Source of the DNA: Blastomussa wellsi
Lineage: Eukaryota; Cnidaria; Anthozoa; Scleractinia; Plerogyridae
Reading direction: 5' to 3'
Length of the DNA stretch: 64,000 bases
NCBI GenBank assembly: GCA_947652115.1
Contig: OX393568.1
Location: 2,101,133-2,165,132, forward strand
Shown: in pieces, positions 1-10,446 of the stretch
How positions within the stretch are numbered: the first letter of the stretch is position 1
How the letters are laid out: every line of letters begins with the position of its first letter
Notes under the pieces: generated by a model
Database searches by the model: none
What the model was told of the DNA's origin: nothing
Seen by the model: only the letters and a program-made list of their open reading frames with translations
Position numbers and translations under genes: made by a program

Positions 1-619
1 ATTTTGATATTTCACTTTCAATCGCAATGCATTATGGGCTGGGTGTTATTCTTCCTCTGGGTCAGAAAACTTACCTGTGACAGTCTTGGGTGTGTCCAAA
101 AATAAGTCGATCACTACGAAAAGGTGTTAATTTGGAATTAATTTGCAAGAGTGGTAAAACCATTGCTAGGAACGCGAACCACAGGTGCTTTATAGAAAAA
201 TGTAAATACCACGTTAACAAAAGTTAAATTTAGTAATCAATCATTGCTAGTGGATTTATTGTGCCATCTTCAGTAATTTTGCTGTAGCACTTACGAAATC
301 AACAGTATAGATCAGTTTATTCCCTTACACATGCTAATTCAACATGGCCGCCAACTTAAAGTCGTTCTATCCTACAAAAATATAAATGCGAACGGCAAGC
401 AAACTGCTGGGCGACTGTGCGGTGTCTTAACATGAATTATATACCCTTTCGGCTGTTAAGCATGCGCAATTTAACCCTGAATCCTAAGCACACTTTCGCG
501 TGGATAATGATCACGGTCTTTGTACCGCTTGTGACGTCATTGATTTGCATGTCAGCTGACTTTTGTGATAGAATCTGATCTAGCTGGGACGGGACAGGTC
601 TTCCCACACGACAGTTTAT

Positions 620-850
620 TTGGAGTATCGAAATCATTCTGACAGAGCTAATAAGAAAACACCCGGATCAGTTTTGGTGCATAAAAAGGCCAATTTACCT
701 TTAGTAGCTCTGAACCTCATTTTCAGTTAGACCGAAATTTTTCCAGCAGCTGGAGTAGAAGGTAGCGAGAAAAGAAAGGCCGAGAAAAAGCAAAGGAAAG
801 CTAGCAAGAAAAAATTCAGGACGATTCAGCAAAAAGTCCAAATTTTTGCC
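620..850. repeat. dispersed repeat, copy 1
   Basis: The phrase ATCGAAATCATTCTGACAGA, a block ending in GAAAAGAAAGGCCGAG, and the spacing between them recur in the same orientation at about 58980-59210. Antisense reading of both copies gives a similar peptide (FLLNR, then GLSFL), so an eroded coding repeat is possible. The class is unknown. Confidence 0.6.
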
Positions 851-1073
851 TGTGCGCATGCACCAAAGTAAAATTTTGTACATTTTCGTACTTAATCTTC
901 ATTAAACTCTAGTTTCAGTGTAGAAAAGTGCTTTATTGGCTGATTTCAGGTCGCTTTAGAATTTAACGTGTAAAAGATGCGGTAAAATGCAGAACCTCCC
1001 AGTCTGTAATGGTTAATCGGACGTCAGACATTTTCGGACCTTCAAGGGGCGCTTATTTCCTAATCTGCGAGCA

Positions 1074-1133
1074 GTGCAGTGCAGTGCAGTGCCCGAAATC
1101 CATCTGTGCTCGGCGAGCACAGATGGATTTCCG
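1074..1133. repeat. GCAGT pentamer run plus perfect hairpin
   Basis: Four tandem GCAGT units are followed by GAAATCCATCTGTGCTCG and its exact reverse complement with almost no loop. The arms are 18 bp. No other copy was noticed in the window. Confidence 0.75.
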
Positions 1134-2135
1134 GTTTTACTCATTTTCCGGACCGCTGGTCAATAGGAACGGAGATCTTGGGTATAAGATTGTCCCACAG
1201 GCCACATGCACAACACGCATAAATTATCAAAACGTAATCCACTGTTATGAACAAGGTTTTATTCTATAAATAGAAACACAAAATACAAATAAATGACATT
1301 AATATGGCAACAGTAAAAGCCTGATATAGGGTTTGTGCATATTTTTGGCTGTTTCAAGTACAGATTTCAGTCTGAATAAATAACTAGATAGACATCCCAT
1401 CAACCCATCAAGAAAGTTTTTCTCATTTCATTTTTGTGAAGGCTAATTTTTGAAATAAACATAAAGTGCCACTAAAAATACATTAAATACACCACTACTG
1501 AATAAAGAGTAAAGCCAGAAACGCCTTGGACTTGCAGTTACTATTATATTTTGCTTTTTCTATTTCATATAATTTTGTTAACTTGAATTGAATACAAAAT
1601 ACAAATGCCACCCAGTAGTTCTGTAAGCATCGGAAGTCATCTTAGTGCAAACCGGCCTGAGTATCATCGTTTCACAGATGAAAGCAAAACAATCATCAAG
1701 TAGCAATTAAACGAGGTTGGTAGCGATTAAAACGCTAGACTGCAGGTGGTTAAAAGACTACGAACATTCCCTCTTTCTTCTTTGACCAACGAGTGCGAAG
1801 CCAAAACAGAACGCGAATGGGTGATGGACGTGGGAAACTGGGGATGACACCGCGGAAAAAAGCACCGTGTATATGTATGATGTAACGTGGGAACTTCGAT
1901 ATGGAGGTGGAAATTGCGGGGTGAAAACACAAAAAACAATCTACCTTCAGTGTAAATCAGAATCCAAGTAAATATGCAGGGGTTTCCTTAAAAATTGCCA
2001 AAATGTTCACATTTGCACTCATTCTCTCGTTTTCCGCGGTGTGGAGGTGTTTTGTTTGCTTTGCGGCGAAAGCCACCACAAAAATACCTCTCGCTCTTTT
2101 TTCTTTCGCTTCACGCTAGACGTACAAAGAAATGT

Positions 2136-5100
2136 CTACGTGGCTTGTTCTTGCAGAAGTACACCCTGATCGTCACGAGCATTGAATAGCCGACCTCGAT
2201 TGCGGCGTGACTTCAAGTACATGTAGCTTCCAAATCCGATCGCTGCACAGAAAGCAATTACCCCAACACAGATTGCCACGATCTTCAGAATGGCATTTGT
2301 AGACACTGTGGAAACGAGACAAGATATACAAATTAAAATATGAAAAGAAAGCACGGGCACATTTTGCGAAGAAAAAAAGTTGATTATCGTATAATAGAGC
2401 GGTTTTCCCATGTGTGTCGAAAGTAATTAGTAAATTGCTCTGGTTTGCATTACCACATTGTGATTGGTTTAAAGATCTCATTCCGTATTTTCAACCAATC
2501 AGAAGTAAAACCAAAACCAATCTTGACTCACGCACGCAGCTTTTCCCGCGCTTGAAGTCGGCTTCGAGTAATTACTTTAAGTTTTGATTGGATCACTGGA
2601 TTGTATCCGAACTTTGTGATTGGCCAAACTAATAGGCCATTTCCGAGTTCCTTTTTCCCTCGCAATCAAAATTCGACGTAATTACACGTAGCTGACACAG
2701 AGTGCGGGAAAACGTGCGCGCGGGTTACGATTGGTTTTACTTCTGATTGGTTGAAAAAGTGGCGCAATATTTTTAAACCAATCACTGAGCGTAGAAAAAA
2801 CCAAGCAAAAATCGATCTAGCAGATAATTAATTAAAATGCCTGCCCAGCAGAATAACCAAACACACGCCATCCCTGCTAACCTTCCGTCTTGTAGCTTGC
2901 CTTAAACCCTGGGTATTTCGCCTTGCCGTTGGCCACGAACCTGACCCACATGGCAGAACCTTCTGAGGTCACGGCAGAAGGTTTTTCTGATCCACAGAAT
3001 TTCTGTATAGACCTCGCATTAAAAGAATCGCCGTTTCCAACCTGGACGTAATCCGAATATGAACATTCTGATCCGGCGCCAGGCACTGAGAGATTGAAGA
3101 AATCGAATGAAAGTTCAATTTGTTTGTTTTTGCCCACACGTATGGTCCACGTGCAATCAGCTAAATAGCGGTCATAAGACAGAGGGTAATTGTAGCTCGC
3201 AAGGGATCCAGTCTCAGAAGTTAACTCGAAGTCTCGTTGACTTGAGACACAGGAATACGGAGCTGGTACTGCAAAGAAAAATATGATAGCAGTAATCACA
3301 CAAGGCAATTTTTTTTTGCAACATTTTAAACTAATCTTTACGTCAAGCAAAGGTGAAAAATTTCCAAGAGAGCAGCCGTCAAAAATTTTCCAGGTTGCTG
3401 GAACATTTATTAGTAAGGTAGCAATCCACTGTACGGAAAAAGGTTGGCACAACTGGCCCATATCCTTTGGTTCTCAGGTTGCAAAAATCCTAACCAAGCT
3501 CATAAAAACGCAAAGAAAAGCTCTTAAACCTTCAAACCTTTTACGTAATTATATTTATATGTAGTTACCTTTAGAGGACCCTTCTGTAAACCACTCTTTT
3601 TGTGATGTTGGCATCCTCAATAAAGATTAACTATTATTATTATTATTATTATTATTATAACTCGGCACGAAGAATGTTGTCGGTACAGCAACAAATTTTA
3701 TAAATCATAGCTTTCTATATATGATGGGCTTTGTCAGGTTCACAAAGTACTCTCAGTGGTGAAATGTACAGGCGCCATCATCATTTTCTCTACGTTGGAT
3801 TCCATATAGTTTGATCTACGTACATCATGAAGTCAGCCAACCAGATTGCAGAAAATGCAGGACAACGCCCTCCCCTTCCACTATACCTGAAAACTATACG
3901 ACCTTGATGACCAAAAAAGGTTCGTATACTGCCTCCACACCCCACACCCATTTTAGCTAGTAAGGGCTCAGTTTCACTCATCCCTATACCTCCCCCCACC
4001 TTTTACTGCAATAAACAGTCCATAATACAGCTTCTACCCCCAAAAAAATTTGCATAGGCATTGTTTTAGATTTCCCTTGGGACATCTTCATGTCCCAGGA
4101 GAAATTGCAAACAATGATTATGCAATTTTTTTTTTTGGGGGGGGGGGGGGGTAAAAGAGGTGTATTATGGGATTTGTGCAAGTAGAGAATGTTCATTTTG
4201 CCAGGTCCCTTTTAAAGCACATCTGCATCCACCCGCACTTACATTGCGTTACTGCCTCAAAAACCGCACTGAACCGAAACATGAAAGTCCAATCCGGTTT
4301 GGGAGACTGGAACCGAGCCCAAAGATAGCGACCGCTGGAAAAGACTTCCTCGCGGTATGGCCATTTGCAGTACAACTTCAACAAATCGCTAGAAGAGTTT
4401 TGTCCATCGCGAATTTCAAGAGTAGTGTTCCTATCTCCACAATCCTCGGGAAATTGATAGGACGTTAAGCTAAACCTCACAAAGTGTCCTTCTGGTACTG
4501 TTATTATCCAGGTGCAAATTGTGCTTCTAGGAGGAGTGCCTGGAGGAAACTGGGGCGAGAACACTCGTCCTGTGTCACCGGTGATTGGTATGACATTATC
4601 AACGCCCTCGAGTTTGCACGGTCCTACACCAGCTGAAAATGAACATAGAAGTAACATTAAATCTATGGGAAGGCTGAAGCATTCTTGTAGGAGCTCAGCC
4701 TACAGCTGTAGCCTTTGTTTCGATGACAACAGAGAGAGTGGATCCAGGAAAATAGACCGATTTTGATATTTTAAAATTCAGCCTAAAACAATAGACCTCA
4801 GCACGAGGCTCCGGGGTATAAATTATAGAGTTTGTGGGATTTATTCCCCGGAGCCTCGCAGTGATGTCTATTGTTTTAGGCTGAATATTAAAATATAGAA
4901 ATTGGTCTATTGGTGACCATTTTCTAACAACACAAGTGTTGAAGGTGCACATCTCCAGGGGGTCTGGAGGCATGCTGCAACAGGGAAAATCTTTAAACTT
5001 GAACTTCAAAGTGCCATTTTTGGGAGGTTTGCGTCACTCAGATGAGATGTTGACAAGGTATGTTCTCAAGCATTCTTGCAGAAATAATAACATTGTGAAC

Positions 5101-7628
5101 ATGTCTACTTACAGTCAGGAAAGATACTGTAACTTGCATGGAATCCTGGGAATCTTCCTGACCTGTCACTGATGAAATCCACGTACATCTTTGAATACTT
5201 TGAGCGAATGACAGCGGGAAGGGAAGAGCCACAGAATCTGCCAATCAAGTTGTTCATAGCCATTGAAAAGCTTTCACCTTGCTTAACAGTAACATAATCC
5301 GCCATGCAATCTTTGGAAGGTTCCAGATCAAAGGAATGAAATGTTAACTGGATAAGATAGCCAACTGGGGCCTTTATTTCCCAGGAACATTTGACTCCAT
5401 TGGGGTACAGATGGGGATAATTATAGCTTGCAAATTCACCAGATGGTTCAGTAAGATGAATGTCCCTAATGTTGAGACAAGAATATGGTGCAGGGGTGGA
5501 CTCAACAGCTTCAAACGTCGCAGCAAATCCACCTTTTGTAAATGAAGCTGAGATAAGCATATTGTTTCCTTTTGAGTAAACAACCTGTTCATCTGCATAT
5601 TCGTTAAAACAGAACTTTCCCAAGAGTATTCTAGTGGAATTTGTTATGTCCAAAACTTCTGCATAGTTCTGCGTGCATCCTGATGCCCTGAAACTCCAAA
5701 AGGTAAGCTTCACAAACTTGCTGGGGGGGACAGTGATGTTCCAGCGACAGGCTCCTTGCCCTTGGTATTCAGGAAATCCTGGAGTAACAAAGCTCATTCC
5801 TTCACCAGCCATGTGCACAATGGTGTTTTCTTGTGGCTTGCAATTTCCTGATGAAACTAAATAGAAACAAAAGAAAAAATCTTATTAGAGTTGTAGTATA
5901 TTATGACATATGGTATATTATGATTGCATGGTAAATCCAGTAAAAAAGTACAATAAATCTTTTTTGAAGGCCTTCACATCAAGAAATCACACCGTAAAAT
6001 TCTGAAAAATAAAACCCCTCCAAAAATAAGCCTTTCTTCTCAAAACATCACCAGTAATCTCAGATGTAATCCTTTCCACCCAAATGGATGCTCAAACATC
6101 AAAATGGGTCTCCCAAAAACGGGTTTTAATTAGTTCAGTTAAAATAACTGAGGAGAACGTGCTGCCTTTGCAATGACATCTGCAAATGGTTAGACGGATA
6201 AGGAAAAAAGACCGTAGGTCCCGCCTCCTGAATCTTCAGTGTTACAGTGAGCGGGGGACGTTACAGAACCAATGCACTTCTCACAAAGAGTAGGGAATGA
6301 GGTTTCCGGTGTTGTGGTCTAGCCTCGTTTCATGGGTTGGTGCTTAACATAGGGATAACCTCACTAGACCTTCTCCCCTTGGACGGACTTGACCAAGAAA
6401 AATTGAGTATGAGTGTGAGTATGAGTTAGTTGGTAGAGTTAAAATACAGGGTTTATATGTCACATGGTTTATCTGGCACATGCATGGCTTCTAACCTGCA
6501 GCTGGTACCACTGTGTAAGTTGCATGGAATCCTGGACCAGTGTTCCCCTTCTTGCCATGAACCTTAAACCCGAGCTGACCACGCCCAGTGGAGTAAACAG
6601 TGAATGAAGGCACAGATCCACTCCGCATTATAAAATATGGATTCCATTCATCAGTATTATCCGTAAATTCAACCCAGTCATACATGTTCATTTGGAAACT
6701 GGTAAATGTTAAGCGCACCATCTTTCCCTTTGGTGCAATTATCTTCCAACGGCACTGAGTAATTAACTTGTAAGGGTAACTAAATGGATACCCTGGAGTT
6801 TGGATGACACCAGATTCATTTTTCAGCAAAATGTTTCTGTTTTCATCGTCCGAATTTGAAGAGGAACACCGGGAAAAGGCTGTTGGAAAAGAAAATATCA
6901 TGATTGAATTATTTACTAACAAGAAATTGCAATGACAGAAAGGCTAATTACTGTCATGAAAACACTGCCAGTGTAACTGTTGTGGTTTAAATTTACCTTT
7001 GGATTAAAATGTTTCCTTTGTTTTATGGTTATGCTAAACAATAAAAATCAAACTGGTTTGAAAACTTTTGAACCAAAGCTAAATAAACCACAACATAACA
7101 ATGTTACACCAAATTAGTTCCCAGTGGTGGACCAAAATTTATATTTTCATTAAAGTACTGCATTGACAATCGTCCATTTTTTATGGTTACACAATTCTAT
7201 GCTTTATTGCCACCTACTAGAATTAACTTATCAGTAATTATAGATCAATTGGGTTTCTATTGTAAGATTTAGAACTGTCAAAAATAAGATTGTTTAAATC
7301 ACATTCGTTTGGCTCTGCAAGGCTTATGTTCTTTCAGAGTGAACCAATAAATCACAAAATAAAGCATTCCCTACACAAGAAACTCAGGGAGAGACGTAGC
7401 GACCTGACAGTTAGTGTGCTGGACTCCGGGTTGTGTCACAGTGCCTCTCTTTACTCAGGTGTTTAAATGGGTCCTGGCAAATTTACTGCTGGGGGAAACC
7501 CTGTGATGCCCACTAGCAACCCATGTGCTTCATGCTACGGAAAACGCTTGTATGCAGACTTTTATATATGAAACGCAATGACACAAGCTCTCTATGGAAC
7601 ACTTGGCATGAGGCTTTACTTATCATAG

Positions 7629-7673
<45 letters not shown>

Positions 7674-8211
7674 CTATAACAATATAATTTGGTTTTATCA
7701 ACTGGGTTGTAAATTGGCCACCGTAAAGAGATTCGAGTGCTGACATTTCGAACGAATCCATTCGCTCCAACGAAGGGCTAACACTCGAAACGTCAGCACT
7801 CGAATCTCTTTACGGTGGCCAATTTACATTATCAACCCAGTTGATAAAACCAAATTATATTTACTTATTGTACACATTTTGACCACTGTAAGTAAGGTCT
7901 ACTGAAAGATTGAGTTTAAGTATCTTGAAGGTCTGTGATCCCATGTACATGTACCCTTTGAGTTTGCCATGTAGGAGGTCAGGCCAGGGGTTAAAACATT
8001 CATGTACCAGTTTCCCAAGTAGAACTTAAAAACTGGGGATGTACGTAATTATTTCACTGAGCATTGGTTTGTCACTGTGCTCAGAGCTGTTTATTATAAT
8101 GTTAATACTAACATTTAATTTTTTAATACCTTCAGTGTAAGGCGAAGCCTGAAACAGCATGAAAAGTCCTGAATATAGAACAGCAAGAAGAACGTTGATT
8201 GCGGTTAACAT
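2136..8211 (-). CDS. multi-CUB type I membrane protein (gene A)
   Basis: Spliced minus-strand gene, 715 aa. Coding exons in transcript order are 8211-8130, 6879-6496, 5847-5113, 4632-4243, 3268-2882 and 2305-2136; every junction is GT-AG and phase 1. Exon 1 gives a hydrophobic signal peptide starting MLTAINVLLAVLYSGLF. Five CUB domains follow at about residues 30-155, 156-280, 281-400, 401-530 and 531-659. They are recognised by C..W-I-.-.P, F-.-S-F and PGF-.A-SY patterns. CUB2-5 keep four cysteines, while CUB1 lacks the second pair. The last exon holds a membrane helix (about 665-691), then a basic stop-transfer stretch and a roughly 25-residue tail with no motif I recognise. The protein is presumably an extracellular binding receptor or adhesion protein; the ligand is unknown. 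It is paralogous to the gene at 14088-22423. Symmetric phase-1 exons suit domain shuffling. The exon model is firm; the function is not. Confidence 0.9.
2449..2635 (+). repeat. CCAAT/ATTGG-rich repeat, copy 1
   Basis: Contains GTGATTGGTTTAAA, CAACCAATCAGAAGTAAAACC, TTTTCCCGCGCTT and TTTTGATTGG in fixed order. The same order recurs at 28374-28556 and, inverted, at 2664-2805. It lies in the last intron of the CUB gene. Confidence 0.75.
2664..2805 (-). repeat. CCAAT/ATTGG-rich repeat, copy 2 (inverted)
   Basis: Reverse-complement partner of the copy at 2449-2635, separated by about 28 bp, so the pair can fold into a large hairpin. Shared blocks include ACTTCTGATTGGTTGAAAAA and GCGGGAAAACGTGC. 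Confidence 0.75.
3632..3658 (+). repeat. (ATT)n microsatellite
   Basis: About eight perfect ATT units in intron 4 of the CUB gene. Confidence 0.9.
4021..4171. repeat. palindromic MITE, degenerate copy
   Basis: Arms CCATAATACA...CCCCCAAAA and TTTTGGGG...TGTATTATGG are inverted, with GCATAGGCATTG and CCCAGGAGAAATTG inside. It is a diverged relative of the cleaner copy at 24401-24580. A run of 18 G sits in the right arm. It lies in intron 4 of the CUB gene, next to exon 4. Confidence 0.7.
4752..4910. repeat. nested palindromic MITE, copy 1
   Basis: Outer arms ATAGACC...AAAATTCAGCCTAAAACAAT and its inverse enclose an inner hairpin GAGGCTCCGGGG/CCCCGGAGCCTC. A second copy with the same layout is at 25026-25178. 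It lies in intron 3 of the CUB gene. Confidence 0.85.
7390..7565 (+). repeat. SINE-like repeat, degenerate copy
   Basis: Has the tRNA-like opening GACAGTTAGTGTGCTGGACTC, the CTGGCAAATTTACTGCTGGG core and the CTTCATGCTACGGAAA 3' motif shared with copies at 33890, 48408 and 49730 and, inverted, at 37040. It lies in intron 1 of the CUB gene. Confidence 0.6.
7624..7859 (+). mobile_element. short retroelement-like insertion, copy a
   Basis: Flanked by direct repeats TTTACTTAT at 7615-7623 and 7860-7868. It begins GGGGGTAAGTTTCT, then has AATTTGGTTTTATCAACTGG...TTACGGTGGCC as a long palindrome (7682-7859). The palindrome centre carries GAAGGGCTAACACTCGAAACG. Relatives lie at 39798-39893 and 43580-43738. 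Confidence 0.8.
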
Positions 8212-9572
8212 TATTTGATAAACAGTGACATAATTTTACATTTCTCAGAATATTTATTAAAATTATGCATTGAGAACCAAATCAAATGCAGGTAAACTCA
8301 CGGCTAGAGTCGATATAAACATTGCAACAAACGTTTGATTGTAGTGTCAAGGTCGTGGCAAACGTAGTCACATTGTGGCGAAAACATTGCTCAGGACACA
8401 AATGTTTCCCGTTTGCTTGCGCAAGGAAACATATCTTTGTGTCCACGAGTCACAAATTGTTCGACACGGCCTTTACTTTACGCCTGGGAGTGTTGCCATT
8501 TCTCTGGAAGATTACCTCAAACGCAAAAAGATTAACGGTTAATCAGTAACAGTGTTAAAGACTTACCGAAAATGAGGAACATCGTTAGGTGTAGCGTGAA
8601 AGACTGTCAAAGCAGCTTTCTATAAACTTTCTGCTCTCCGCTACGGGTGTTGGTATAAATCTGTTTTACAAAAGAAAGAGTCACAGAAACAGGTTTGGAT
8701 CTCCGCCCAGTTCATCAAGCGTACTAGTTTGAAAGAACATGCTTTCATACACCGAAATTTGTATACAGGAAGCTGCTTTGAGAGGAAGTACAACACTTCT
8801 GTACACAAGAAAGGAGACAGTGCGGAAAGGCGAAACAAACGAAGTCAAAACATTTTAACATCGACCTACCGGTGGTCAGCTTCGGATCTCATCTTCGTAA
8901 ATCTTCGTTGACATATCGAATATTGCGAAACATCCGTAACTGGAAGTCAGGCCAATTGACTGAAAATACTACTGCAAAGTACGGTCTGGTGTGCTGTACG
9001 AGGAACGGTGAAAAACTTTATATTTATAGACGTCAACCTACTAGAACCACCACGGATAAACATACGCATACAAATATTTTAATTTTGGTAAGTTTTAGTG
9101 GGAAAAAACGTTTCAACAAATTTGTTAGTAATTCTATTGATGCAATTCACGTTGATCGGCTATATATCGCAGCTATTAAATTATCTTCCTATACATTGTA
9201 CCGTCGATTTTCAGGAGGACAGACAGAAATTTTCCTTTACTGGCTGTAGCAATTTTTAGCTGAAGAACAAAACGGCTTCATCTTATGCAATTTACAGCTT
9301 AAGAAAAACCGGAGGTGAACTGTTTCGAATATCGACCAACGGCAGGTCGTTTTCGTCTTTATGAACATCATTGTAAGGGACGGGAACGTTGTTTTAGGCA
9401 ATTTAAAGCTGAAGAACAATTCGTTAAGAACCGCTTGCTAGATGTTAGACCATGTTATACAATTCCCAGCTAATAATTTCTTTCAAAAACATCCATTTCA
9501 ATACTACTCCGCCCGCGAACATTACAGGAGAGCAATGTTCTGTTTATGTTCTCTTTTAAGTAACACCTAAAC

Positions 9573-9601
9573 CTGAAGAAGGCTGGTCTGGCCAGCCGAA
9601 A
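9573..9601 (+). other. hairpin with hammerhead-like core, probable retroelement end
   Basis: CTGAAGA is followed by a 6-bp GC stem (GGCTGG/CCAGCC) and then GAAA. This resembles the CUGANGA-stem II-GAAA core of hammerhead ribozymes, which occur in Penelope-like retroelements. I could not find a matching stem I, so activity is unlikely. It could simply be the conserved end of an eroded retroelement. Confidence 0.35.
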
Positions 9602-10100
9602 TAAAGTTTAAAATATACCACGATGTTTCAGCCTTGCAGTAGTCTTTGACTTATGATCGTTCAGATCTCGTTTAGACAATTTCTAGTTGAAAACATAGAT
9701 CTGAAAAATTAAAAATGATCATCAAGTCTGCCAGTATACCAGAGTTGTTATTCATATTGTGTACACGTGGTTGCGTGTGGCGGACCATGCGAAGGAAACG
9801 ATATATTCTGTTCTGAAATGTGTGTGTGTGAGGTGGGGGGGGACTGAAGAAGCTGGCCGTGAGGAGTTCCCTCTTGCATAATATCAAAGGAATAACCGTC
9901 CTAACTTCAGATTCATCCCGAAATTATCAAGGTATATAGTCTCTCAAAAGAACTCATATTATTAAGATTAAAAACTACCGTTCTTTTAAAAATGGAAATC
10001 AATAAGTTGTATAACAACGTTGTTGGCCTTCCGTTATACCAAGTCTAACTTCGGAGCCAAAAATTACCTTAGATCACTGATTTCTTTTCCTTGTTTCAAT

Positions 10101-10106
10101 TTTATT
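10101..10106 (-). terminator. possible poly(A) signal of the GPCR gene
   Basis: AATAAA on the minus strand, about 340 nt past the GPCR stop codon. Position and motif only; no transcript evidence. Confidence 0.35.
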
Positions 10107-10446
10107 CATTTGCACTTGCAATAAATCAGGGTAAGCCTGATTACATTACAAACTGAAAGTGAAATGGTAACGAAAACATAAAAACGTGAGATGATTTAAA
10201 AATCGCTTCATATTTGAAAGAAGTGAAAGATATGGGACAGTATTTCGAGTACAAGAGCTTTAATTGAAGACGCGTACGCAACCCGAGGGAACGCAAGGGA
10301 AGTTTAGCGAACGGTGAAGCCCGAGGGATATGAGTTCTCCTCATTTTTCTCGCGGGCTGTTCTGAGCATTGGCGGACAAACTCTCGCCAGCTACACAGGC
10401 TAGCGAAACGCAAATCTTGTACGATTTACAACGTGAACCAATCGCG

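Larger units (their letters stand above)
1..2135. other. non-coding flank, no gene recognised
   Basis: Open frames here are short (under 95 codons) and show no domain, splice or codon pattern I recognise. The stretch is downstream of the CUB gene that ends at 2136 and probably holds its 3' UTR. It contains the pentamer/hairpin at 1074-1133 and a copy (about 620-850) of a repeat seen again near 58980-59210. Confidence 0.6.
8212..10446. other. intergenic between CUB gene and GPCR
   Basis: No coding exon is recognised; the open frames lack family features. The CUB gene promoter should lie just above 8211. A short stem with a hammerhead-like core is at 9573-9601, and a possible minus-strand poly(A) signal for the GPCR is at 10101-10106. 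Confidence 0.55.

Noticed and set aside
7615..7868. TTTACTT as a fixed insertion target or part of the element
   Set aside because: It flanks copies a and c, but the copies are in opposite orientations and copy b has TCGGGACTAT. The flanks are therefore target duplications and the similarity is probably chance.
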